A stretch of DNA of 64,000 nucleotides from assembly GCA_944392105.1 (NCBI GenBank), contig CALXVM010000001.1, positions 46,514 to 110,513 on the forward strand. Reading direction: 5' to 3'. A program made the position numbers and the translations under genes. Source of the DNA: an uncultured Clostridia bacterium (GTDB taxonomy: Bacteria > Bacillota > Clostridia > TANB77 > CAG-508). The notes beneath the pieces are model-generated. The model was not told the DNA's origin and made no database searches. It saw nothing but the letters and a program-made list of their open reading frames with translations. Shown here one piece after another: positions 1 through 7,117 of the stretch (positions within the stretch are counted from its first letter, which is position 1; every line of letters starts with the position of its first letter).

Positions 1-215
1 TACAGGAATAAAGAATAAAAAAATTAGAAAAAAAGTAAAATAATTGTAATTTTATTATTTTTTTTCTTGAAAATTTATTTAGTAAATTAATTTTAATTCT
101 AATCAACTAAAAGGTAAAAATTTACAAATAATAAAAAGATTATTTGTAAAAGATAGTTATTTTTTTATTTCTTTTTTCATAAGATGAATAAAAAGTTATT
201 CTATAGGAGGATGCA

Positions 216-1028
216 ATGAAACAGAAAAATGTTAGGTTATTTATAATGCTGTCTACATGTTTTATATTTATTTTTACATTTGCAGTTGCAAGTGAGAACA
301 AAATGCAAACTATTGAGACAGGTGCAACTACTTTGCTTAGTAATGAGAAAATAGAGTGGGGAATAAAAAGAGGAGATAACCATGAACAACCAGATTTGGG
401 AGCAAAAAATAAAATGATGATAGATAAATATAATGGAATAGCAATGGGGAATAAAGAAAAACCTTATGTGTATTTAACATTTGATGGAGGCTATGAAGCA
501 GGCTATACAGAAAAAATATTGGAAGTTTTAAAACAAAATAATGTAAAAGCTACATTTTTTATTACAGGGCATTATTTAAATACTAGCTCAGATTTAGTTA
601 AAAGAATGATTGATGAAGGACATATAGTAGGAAATCATACAGTAAATCATAAAAGTATGCCAGATATAGATAATGATACTATAAAAAAGGAAGTAATGGA
701 CTTACATACAGCAGTATATGAGAAATTTGGTTATGAAATGAAATATATTAGACCGCCAAAAGGAGAGTATAGCGAAAGAACAATAGATTATACAAATAGC
801 TTAGGATATAAAACTGTAATGTGGTCGTTTGCTTATGATGATTGGGATGAAAATAAACAGGGAAGAGAAGAATATGGTAAGAAAAAAATATTAGATAATG
901 TTCATAATGGAGAAGTAATATTATTGCATTCAACGTCTAAAGATAATAGTAACATTTTAGATTATTGCATAAAAGAAATAAAAAATATGGGGTATGAATT
1001 TAAAAGCTTAGATGAGTTTGAAGCTTAG
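216..1028 (+). CDS. PdaA-like polysaccharide deacetylase
   Basis: Predicted secreted or membrane-tethered NodB-fold deacetylase of 270 aa. Residues 1-26 form a signal peptide or anchor. The catalytic domain starts near residue 84, with the metal-site motif TFDGGYE (Asp90) and the HTVNH pair (His141, His145), followed by a RPPKGEYS segment. The wording TFD-GYE-GYT matches the PdaA group, which makes the muramic delta-lactam of spore cortex peptidoglycan; membership is inferred from these motifs. The start ATG has a strong GGAGG seven bases upstream. It stands alone upstream of the yqfC/yqfD sporulation pair, which fits a spore role. A different cell wall or chitin-type deacetylase is possible. 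Confidence 0.82.
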   Translation: MKQKNVRLFIMLSTCFIFIFTFAVASENKMQTIETGATTLLSNEKIEWGIKRGDNHEQPDLGAKNKMMIDKYNGIAMGNKEKPYVYLTFDGGYEAGYTEKILEVLKQNNVKATFFITGHYLNTSSDLVKRMIDEGHIVGNHTVNHKSMPDIDNDTIKKEVMDLHTAVYEKFGYEMKYIRPPKGEYSERTIDYTNSLGYKTVMWSFAYDDWDENKQGREEYGKKKILDNVHNGEVILLHSTSKDNSNILDYCIKEIKNMGYEFKSLDEFEA

Positions 1029-1094
1029 GCTTGGCATATTTTGAATACTAAGAAGAGTTTTATAATGTAATATGTATTCTTGACTTAAAAAAAC

Positions 1095-1139
1095 AGCTAT
1101 AAAAAGTCAATAGAAAATTAAATATTTTAAGGAAAGGAT
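1095..1139 (+). repeat. Leader repeat copy 1 (upstream of yqfC)
   Basis: About 45 bases beginning AGCTATA, with the core CAATAGAAAATTAAATAT, and running into the ribosome binding site of yqfC. A very similar segment lies at 6442-6490 just upstream of hydC. I see no other copy in the window. It could be a shared promoter or regulator site, or a duplicated leader. Confidence 0.6.
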
Positions 1140-1148
1140 AAACTTAAA

Positions 1149-1433
1149 ATGAGGAAAAATAGAAAAAAAGGTGCAAGCAAATTAGATAGACTTTTAGAAT
1201 TGCCAGATGAGTTAGTTTCCAATGAACCAAAAATAACTATAGTAGCATTTAATAAATGTTTAATAGAAAACTATAAGTCTATACTAGAATACCAAGAATT
1301 TTATATAAGGCTAAGTACTTATATTGGTATTATAAATATAAATGGGTTTAATATGCAATTAAATGAAATGACAAACGATGACTTATTAATAGAAGGCAAA
1401 ATTGAAAGCATAGATTTTGAAAGCACAATATAA
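1149..1433 (+). CDS. yqfC: Sporulation protein YqfC
   Basis: Small 94-aa protein of the YabP/YqfC family, known from Bacillus as a mother-cell sporulation protein of unclear biochemistry. The basic N-terminus (RKNRKKGASK) is followed by the characteristic LDRLLELPDEL and a beta-rich core. The start has AAGGAAAGG eleven bases upstream. It sits 17 bases before yqfD, the usual partner, and the pair supports the identification more strongly than either short sequence alone. Confidence 0.85.
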   Translation: MRKNRKKGASKLDRLLELPDELVSNEPKITIVAFNKCLIENYKSILEYQEFYIRLSTYIGIININGFNMQLNEMTNDDLLIEGKIESIDFESTI

Positions 1434-1450
1434 AATGAGGAGGAATAGCT

Positions 1451-2635
1451 TTGCATTTTAAAGTATTACTTTGTTACTTTTTAGGATACTTAGAAATAGA
1501 AGTAGAAGGTTATTTTATAGAAAAATTTATAAATAACTGTTTAAAACGCAGTGTATTTTTGTGGAATATAAAAAGAAAAAAATCTACCATAATGACTTGT
1601 AATATAGGAATAAAAGATTTTAAAAAAGTAAGAAAAATATTAAAGAAAACTAAATGCAAAGCAAAAATAGAGAAAAAAAGAGGATTGCCTTTTATTTTTA
1701 ATAAATATAAAAAAAGAAAAACTTTTGCATTAATTATATTAATAATTGCAATTGCAATTATTATATTATCAAATTTCGTATGGAATATACAAATAGAAGG
1801 AACAGAAACCATAGACAATAAAGAGTTAATAGATACTTTAAAACAAAAAGGGCTATCTATAGGAAAGTTTAAGCCAAGTTTAGACACAAAAGATATAATA
1901 AATAAGATAAGATTAGATAGAGATGATATTGCATGGATAGGAATAGAAATAGAAGGTACTAATGCAATTGTTAAAGTAGTAGAAGCCGAAGAAAAGCCAG
2001 AAATAATAGATGAAAATGAGTATTGTAATATTGTTGCAACAAAAGACGGTGTTGTGTCTAAAATAATGGCGCAAAATGGTACACCCCTAGTAAAAGAAGG
2101 AGATTTAATAAAAGAAGGAACAATACTAATAGGAGGATGGCTTGAGGGAAAGTACACAGGAACTCGATATGTCCATGCAAATGGGCAAGTTGAGGCAAAA
2201 GTGTGGTATACTCAAAAAGAAAGAGTGTATTTAAAAGAACAGAAAAAAGAGGAAACAGGAGAGTCTGAAAATAAATATTCCGTAAATATAAATAATTTTA
2301 TAATAAATTTTAATAAAAGGCTTTCAAAATTTGAAAATTATGATACAATAGAAGAGACAAAAAAATTAAAGTTATTTTCTAATTTTTATTTACCAATAGA
2401 AATAGTAAAAACAACTTATAAAGAGTACAAAAATACAGAGATAACGCACACATTAGAAGAAGCTAAAACAATTGGTATAGAAAGGGCAAAAGATAAATTA
2501 AATGCGCAAGTAGAAAATACTAACAACATAACAGACGAGCAAATTAATGTATACGAAAATGCAGAATTTGTTGAAGTAGAAGTTATTTATGAAGTAAAAG
2601 AAAATATTGGGACAAAAGAAAAAATAGTATTTTGA
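1451..2635 (+). CDS. yqfD: Sporulation membrane protein YqfD
   Basis: 394-aa protein of the YqfD family, usual length about 400 aa. It has a cytoplasmic N-terminal part, one transmembrane segment at about residues 92-112 (rich in Ile/Ala), then an extracytoplasmic part beginning WNIQIEG that contains the family segment IDRDDIAWIGIEIEGT-like and a TRYVHANGQVEAKVWY-like stretch. The start is TTG, preceded at good spacing by GAGGAGG; no ATG fits. Known role in the family is engulfment-stage sporulation in the mother cell. It is translated after yqfC, probably from the same mRNA. Confidence 0.88.
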   Translation: MHFKVLLCYFLGYLEIEVEGYFIEKFINNCLKRSVFLWNIKRKKSTIMTCNIGIKDFKKVRKILKKTKCKAKIEKKRGLPFIFNKYKKRKTFALIILIIAIAIIILSNFVWNIQIEGTETIDNKELIDTLKQKGLSIGKFKPSLDTKDIINKIRLDRDDIAWIGIEIEGTNAIVKVVEAEEKPEIIDENEYCNIVATKDGVVSKIMAQNGTPLVKEGDLIKEGTILIGGWLEGKYTGTRYVHANGQVEAKVWYTQKERVYLKEQKKEETGESENKYSVNINNFIINFNKRLSKFENYDTIEETKKLKLFSNFYLPIEIVKTTYKEYKNTEITHTLEEAKTIGIERAKDKLNAQVENTNNITDEQINVYENAEFVEVEVIYEVKENIGTKEKIVF

Positions 2636-2649
2636 AAGGGAGAGTGCAT

Positions 2650-3873
2650 ATGGAAGAAAGAAGTTTAAGAATATACAATTCAGAAAGAACATTTTTTAAC
2701 AAAATAGCAAATGGCTTAACAAGAATGTTAATTCCAACAAAAATAGGGATTAATGGTTTCTTAATATCAATAAAAAGAACTAACATTTTAAAAGCATACG
2801 AAGAAGTAAAAAAGAATGCAGACATAGAAGACGAAGACAAAAAAGAAATGCTAGACAAAAAATACGAAGATATGTATGCATTGTATTTAGAAGCTATAGA
2901 TAAATACATAATGGATTCAATTTATAAAAAAGTAAAAACAGATACAGCAAGTGACTTCGAAAAAAATGCATTATCAAGTTATTATAATATAATTCAATTA
3001 AAAGATAATGACTATACAGAATTCAAATACAGAAAACAAATATACTTATTAGGACTAGATTATGATAATATTGAGTCTCACGGAAAGCCTCAAATTATAG
3101 AAAGATATAGAAACTTTTATGGAAGCGAGATGGAAACTTTATATAAAGGACTTCTAAAACATTATTCTATAAAATTATCTGATAATTTAACTGCAGGAGA
3201 TAGAGACATAGTTTATAATAAAATATTTAATACATTAGCAGATTATGTAGAAAATATTTTACCAATAAAAATGCAAGAAGACGGAGAAAAATACAAAGAA
3301 GTTGTAGATGAATACAATAATTTTGATAAATTTACTATTGGAAAATTAGACCAAAATGATGTAATAGAGAAAAACCTAATTTTAATAGGAATGAGCAGAA
3401 AGTTATTTACACATAGTTTACCATTAGTTGTAGCAGAGCGTTGCTATATAAAACTATTAAAAGATGCAAGAAATTTAATAGTAGACACTAAAATATTAAG
3501 AAAGAAAGAAAAAGCATATTCATTACTAATTAATATAATAGATGAATACAATTTAAGAGTATTATTAACAAAAATTTATTGGGACAAGCCAGAACAAAGA
3601 GAAGAATATAAAGAGTTTTCTAAAAAGTATAGAGAAGTTGAAAAACTAAGCATTGTAAATAAAGAGGAATACTTAAAACAAAAACAAATTTTATTCTTAA
3701 AAGCAGATTTAAAGAAAGTATATCAAAATGAAAATCGTTACTATAAAATTATAAAATTCTATAAAGATAAGCTTGTAGAATTAGGAGCTATGAGAAAACT
3801 AAAAAATGGCTGTATGTCATATGGGTATTATGTAAAAGCAGATAAAAAATTAAAAAAAGTTGTTAACAAATAG
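2650..3873 (+). CDS. Conserved-looking protein of unknown function
   Basis: 407-aa protein that I do not recognise. It is charged and mostly alpha-helical, rich in Lys, Glu, Tyr and Ile, with no signal peptide, clear membrane segment or known catalytic motif. Start ATG at 2650 is chosen because GAAAGGGA lies 8 bases upstream; an in-frame TTG at 2632 sits before that site. It occupies the slot between yqfD and ybeY where most Firmicutes have phoH and yqfF. It is not PhoH: there is no Walker A or B motif. Tight spacing on both sides places it in the same operon, so a sporulation or RNA-processing role is possible but only from context. Confidence 0.7.
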   Translation: MEERSLRIYNSERTFFNKIANGLTRMLIPTKIGINGFLISIKRTNILKAYEEVKKNADIEDEDKKEMLDKKYEDMYALYLEAIDKYIMDSIYKKVKTDTASDFEKNALSSYYNIIQLKDNDYTEFKYRKQIYLLGLDYDNIESHGKPQIIERYRNFYGSEMETLYKGLLKHYSIKLSDNLTAGDRDIVYNKIFNTLADYVENILPIKMQEDGEKYKEVVDEYNNFDKFTIGKLDQNDVIEKNLILIGMSRKLFTHSLPLVVAERCYIKLLKDARNLIVDTKILRKKEKAYSLLINIIDEYNLRVLLTKIYWDKPEQREEYKEFSKKYREVEKLSIVNKEEYLKQKQILFLKADLKKVYQNENRYYKIIKFYKDKLVELGAMRKLKNGCMSYGYYVKADKKLKKVVNK

Positions 3874-3883
3874 GGGAGGACTT

Positions 3884-4375
3884 ATGAGAATTACATCAGA
3901 AATAACTCTAAAGGGAGTAGAAGAAAAAGATAGTCACGAAGACTTAATAGATAGAGTTGTAGAAAAATGTTTTGAAATAGAAAATTTAGATGAAAACAAA
4001 GTATATGTTGCAATAACATTAACAACTCCAGAAGAGATAAGAGAAATAAATAAAGAATTTAGAAAAATAGACAAAGAAACAGATGTGCTATCTTTTCCTA
4101 TTTTCGAAAAGAAAGATATAGATATGCTTAGAAAAAATGGAGAAATTGTAGACGAAGATATGCCACAAGATGTTTTGGGCGATATTATAATATCTATGAA
4201 AAAGGTAGAAGAACAAGCTAAAGAATATGGACATAGTGTAGAAAGAGAACTTGCATATATGGTAGTACACGGTTTTTACCACTTAATGGGATATGACCAC
4301 ATGGTAGAAGAAGATAAAAAAGTTATGAGAGAGAAAGAGGAAAAAGTTTTAGAAAGTTTAGATATAGTAAGATAA
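3884..4375 (+). CDS. ybeY: Endoribonuclease YbeY
   Basis: 163-aa zinc-dependent RNA endonuclease used in 16S rRNA 3'-end maturation and ribosome quality control. The metal-binding motif H-x3-H-x5-H is intact: His129, His133 and His139 in HGFYHLMGYDH. The upstream segment TDVLSFP with Arg60 (NKEFRKIDKETD) is also typical. Start ATG at 3884 follows GGGGAGGA; an upstream TTG at 3860 overlaps the previous gene and precedes the ribosome binding site. It is followed after 20 bases by the dgkA fusion, the same order as in Bacillus. Confidence 0.95.
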   Translation: MRITSEITLKGVEEKDSHEDLIDRVVEKCFEIENLDENKVYVAITLTTPEEIREINKEFRKIDKETDVLSFPIFEKKDIDMLRKNGEIVDEDMPQDVLGDIIISMKKVEEQAKEYGHSVERELAYMVVHGFYHLMGYDHMVEEDKKVMREKEEKVLESLDIVR

Positions 4376-4395
4376 TAAAGGAATGATTAATTGTT

Positions 4396-5190
4396 ATGAA
4401 AAAAGACAATAAAGAGGCAAAAGAAACTAAAAAAAACTTAAAAGACCAAAAAACTAACTCTGATAAAAGAATAAAAAACAGTGGATTTATAGATGCTTGG
4501 AAAAACGCTATAAATGGTATTATATATGCAACAACTACACAAAGCAATATTAAGAAACAACTTATTATTGCTGTTGTAGTTGTTGTTATTAGTTTGTTTT
4601 TTAATTTATCTAAAGCAGAATTCTTGTGCTTTTTATTTACTATTATATTAATTTTATTTGCAGAAATGACTAATACAGCAATAGAGACAGTAGTAGATTT
4701 ATGTACAGAAGTATATCATCCAAAAGCTAAAATTGCTAAAGACGTAGCAGCAGGCGGAGTTGTAGTAACAACAATAAATGCCATAATAGTAGCATACTTT
4801 TTGTTTTTTGATAAATTAAGTGAAATGGGAATAGCATTTTTACAAAATATTGCTTCATCACCTCAACATTTAGCATTTACAGTAGTTATGATAGTAATTA
4901 TAGCAGTTTTAGCATTAATAGCATTTTCTAAAACAAACAAGCATAAAATATTTAATGAAAAATTTATTCCAAGTGGACATGCAACAATTGCTTTTGCAGC
5001 AAATACTATTATTTGGATTTCTACACATAATCCTGTAATATTAATTCTATCACTTATAATGGCAATATTAATAGCAGAAAGCAGAATACAAGCCAAAGAA
5101 CATAAACTTTCAGAAGTTATTTTTAGTGCTTGCTTAGGAACAGTTCTAGTTTTAATTTTATATGGAATAGCAAAATTATTTACAATGTAA
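4396..5190 (+). CDS. DgkA-type lipid kinase fused to PAP2-like phosphatase domain
   Basis: 264-aa membrane protein with two domains. Residues 30-140 are a DgkA/undecaprenol kinase domain: EMTNTAIETVVDL from Glu90, and KDVAAGGV near 115. Residues 155-264 resemble a PAP2 lipid phosphatase: PSGH at 192-195 and a SR-x5-H motif (Ser229, Arg230, His236) with Glu240 where Asp is usual. The first PAP2 signature (K-x6-RP) is not visible. The charged N-terminus (1-29) is Lys-rich. Inferred role: phosphorylation and dephosphorylation of undecaprenol carriers for envelope synthesis. The order ybeY-dgkA is the standard one. Confidence 0.85.
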   Translation: MKKDNKEAKETKKNLKDQKTNSDKRIKNSGFIDAWKNAINGIIYATTTQSNIKKQLIIAVVVVVISLFFNLSKAEFLCFLFTIILILFAEMTNTAIETVVDLCTEVYHPKAKIAKDVAAGGVVVTTINAIIVAYFLFFDKLSEMGIAFLQNIASSPQHLAFTVVMIVIIAVLALIAFSKTNKHKIFNEKFIPSGHATIAFAANTIIWISTHNPVILILSLIMAILIAESRIQAKEHKLSEVIFSACLGTVLVLILYGIAKLFTM

Positions 5191-5316
5191 AATAATACTT
5201 TTGTAAAACACAAGTTATATATCAATTAAAAATGTAGACTATATATAATTTACATATGGTTTTATTAAAACTAATTGGTTTATAGGTGTAACCAAATAAA
5301 AACCTAAATACTTTGT

Positions 5317-5354
5317 AAGGAGAAAGTATAATTTTTAATTATACAAATGTAAGT
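5317..5354 (+). promoter_or_regulatory. Ribosome binding site split from start by a hairpin (DUF3048 gene)
   Basis: AAGGAG at 5317-5322 is the only good Shine-Dalgarno before the ATG at 5355, 32 bases away. Between them lies a perfect inverted repeat GTATAATT-TTT-AATTATAC at 5326-5344 (8 bp stem, 3-base loop). With the stem folded out, 3 + 10 bases remain. An ATG-TAA minimal reading frame sits at 5347-5352. Confidence 0.6.
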
Positions 5355-6425
5355 ATGGATATAAAAAGTCAAAAAGGTGGATTAAAAATTTTAATAGGAA
5401 TTCTAATAGTTTTAATATTGGCAGCAGGGGTACTATTAGCAATGAAATATTTTCAAGAAAACGGCACAGAGAAAACTTCTAACGAAAATGTAGACGGAAT
5501 GGAAATAAAAAAGGAAGAAGAAAAGAAACCAGTAACTTTTTCTGGAACAGATAGACCAATAGCTGTTATGATAGATAACCATAAAAATGCAATGCCACAA
5601 GCTAATCTTCAAGAAGCTGAAATAGTTTATGAAATAATAGTAGAATATGGCGAAACTAGATTAATGGCAATATATAAGGGAGACGATTTAGATAAAATAG
5701 GACCTATAAGAAGTGCAAGACATTATTTTGTAGATTATGCATTAGAAAATGATGCTATTTATGTACATTTTGGAGAAAGCCCACAAGCAGAAGAAGCCAT
5801 AGATAAATACTTTGTTCAAGATATAAATGGAATAAATGAGAGTGAAGATTATTTCTGGAGAACAGACGACAGATATGCACCACATAATGTTGTAACAGAT
5901 ACAAAAAGTATTCTAGAAATAGCTAAGGAAAAAGGATATAGAACAACATCAGATGAAGAAAGCGTATTAAACTATGTTGTAGATGAAGTTAATTTAGAAA
6001 ATGGTCAAAGTGCTGAAAACATTGTTATTCCTTATTCAGACTATAATACTGTAAGTTATGAATATGATAGTGAAAACAAAAACTATATTAGATATTCTAG
6101 AGACGAAAAACAAGTGGACTGGGATACAGAAGAGCCAGTTACTGTAAAAAATATAATAATAGCAAAAGTAGAAAATTCTACATTAAATGATGGCTCAGAC
6201 AAAGATAGACAAACAATAGATAATATAGGAACTTTAGAAGGATATTATATTACTAATGGCAAGGCAATACCTATTACATGTGAAAAAGAATCTGTTACTT
6301 CTAAAACAGTTTACAAAGACTTAAATGGTAACGAAATAAAAGTAAATGATGGAAATACTTTTATACAAATGTGTCCAGAAGATGCAGATATAACAATAGA
6401 GGGAATAGAAGATACTAGCAATTAA
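5355..6425 (+). CDS. DUF3048 domain protein (YerB-like), membrane-anchored
   Basis: 356-aa extracytoplasmic protein with one N-terminal membrane anchor (about residues 10-30) and no lipobox Cys. The folded part starts near residue 60 with FSGTDRPIAVMIDNH, and contains DKIGPIRSARHYFVDYA and YFWRTDDRYAPHN, signatures of the DUF3048 family (Bacillus YerB). Function in the family is not established. The start is ATG with a distant ribosome binding site bridged by an inverted repeat. A 164-base gap separates it from dgkA, so it is probably transcribed separately. Confidence 0.82.
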   Translation: MDIKSQKGGLKILIGILIVLILAAGVLLAMKYFQENGTEKTSNENVDGMEIKKEEEKKPVTFSGTDRPIAVMIDNHKNAMPQANLQEAEIVYEIIVEYGETRLMAIYKGDDLDKIGPIRSARHYFVDYALENDAIYVHFGESPQAEEAIDKYFVQDINGINESEDYFWRTDDRYAPHNVVTDTKSILEIAKEKGYRTTSDEESVLNYVVDEVNLENGQSAENIVIPYSDYNTVSYEYDSENKNYIRYSRDEKQVDWDTEEPVTVKNIIIAKVENSTLNDGSDKDRQTIDNIGTLEGYYITNGKAIPITCEKESVTSKTVYKDLNGNEIKVNDGNTFIQMCPEDADITIEGIEDTSN

Positions 6426-6441
6426 GTAAAATATAGAAATA

Positions 6442-6490
6442 AGCTATATAAAAGCCAATAGAAAATTAAATATATTTAAAGAAAGGAGAT
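6442..6490 (+). repeat. Leader repeat copy 2 (upstream of hydC)
   Basis: Close copy of the segment at 1095-1139, again beginning AGCTATA, sharing CAATAGAAAATTAAATAT and running straight into an AAGGAG-like ribosome binding site. The two copies precede unrelated genes (yqfC and hydC). Confidence 0.6.
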
Positions 6491-6540
6491 ATGATGTATT
6501 TATTTATTAAAAATAGATGAATACATCATAAAAAATATAT
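6483..6540 (+). promoter_or_regulatory. Ribosome binding site split from start by a hairpin (hydC)
   Basis: AAGGAG at 6483-6488 lies 52 bases before the hydC ATG. The gap holds an 11-bp perfect stem, TATGATGTATT at 6490-6500 with AATACATCATA at 6520-6530, and a smaller inner TATTT/AAATA stem. Excluding it, 1 + 10 bases separate the Shine-Dalgarno from the start. The 5' arm also contains ATGATG, which could begin a 9-codon leader peptide ending at TGA 6518-6520. Confidence 0.6.
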
Positions 6541-7020
6541 ATGAGTTGTGTAGACGAAAAAATAGTAGAAGAAACAAGAAAAATATTAGATGGATATAAA
6601 AAAGAAAAAGATAACTTAATTCCAATATTAAATGATATACAAGTAAAATTTGGATATATACCAAAAAAGTCTCAAATGGAAATTTCTAAATATTTAGGAA
6701 TACCAATGGCAGAAATTTTTGGAGTTATTACATTTTATTCAAGATTTTCTTTAGAACCAAAAGGGAAGTATAATATTTCTGTTTGCTTAGGTACAGCATG
6801 CTTTGTTAAAGGTTCACAAGCAATTTTTGACAGACTAAAAGAAAGATTAAAATTAGAAGATGGTCAAACTAGTGCAGATGGAAAATTTTCTATAGACACA
6901 ACAAGATGTGTTGGAGCATGTGGAATTGCACCAGTTTTTACTGTAAACAATGAAGTATATGGTCATGCAACAGTAAAAAAACTAGATGAGGTATTAGATA
7001 AGTTAGAAAAAGAGGGATAA
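6541..7020 (+). CDS. hydC: NADH-dependent [FeFe] hydrogenase, HydC (NuoE-like) subunit
   Basis: 159-aa thioredoxin-like [2Fe-2S] subunit of the NuoE/HydC family. The four cluster Cys are in CLGTACF and CVGACGIAP. An N-terminal helical region contains IPILNDIQVKFGYIPKKS, typical of the family. It passes electrons within the HydABC complex, which in anaerobes couples NADH and ferredoxin to H2. First gene of hydC-hydB-hydA, all on the same strand. The start is supported by homology-like length; translation initiation must use an unusual leader. The whole operon lies between dgkA and era, genes usually close together. Confidence 0.93.
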   Translation: MSCVDEKIVEETRKILDGYKKEKDNLIPILNDIQVKFGYIPKKSQMEISKYLGIPMAEIFGVITFYSRFSLEPKGKYNISVCLGTACFVKGSQAIFDRLKERLKLEDGQTSADGKFSIDTTRCVGACGIAPVFTVNNEVYGHATVKKLDEVLDKLEKEG

Positions 7021-7117
7021 AAGATTTAATAAGAATTAAAGAAAAAAATACAAAAAATATATAAGTAAAAAACTACTAGAGAACAAATTGATTATCATTG
7101 TAGTAAGGAGGTCTTAA

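Noticed and set aside
2632..2649. TTG start extending the unknown 407-aa protein
   Set aside because: It overlaps the end of yqfD and lies before the GAAAGGGA ribosome binding site; ATG 2650 is correctly spaced.
3860..3883. TTG start extending YbeY
   Set aside because: Overlaps the preceding gene and precedes GGGGAGGA; ATG 3884 gives the normal YbeY N-terminus.
5326..5354. TATAAT within the palindrome as a promoter giving a leaderless DUF3048 mRNA
   Set aside because: No acceptable -35 at 16-18 bases upstream, although this cannot be fully excluded.
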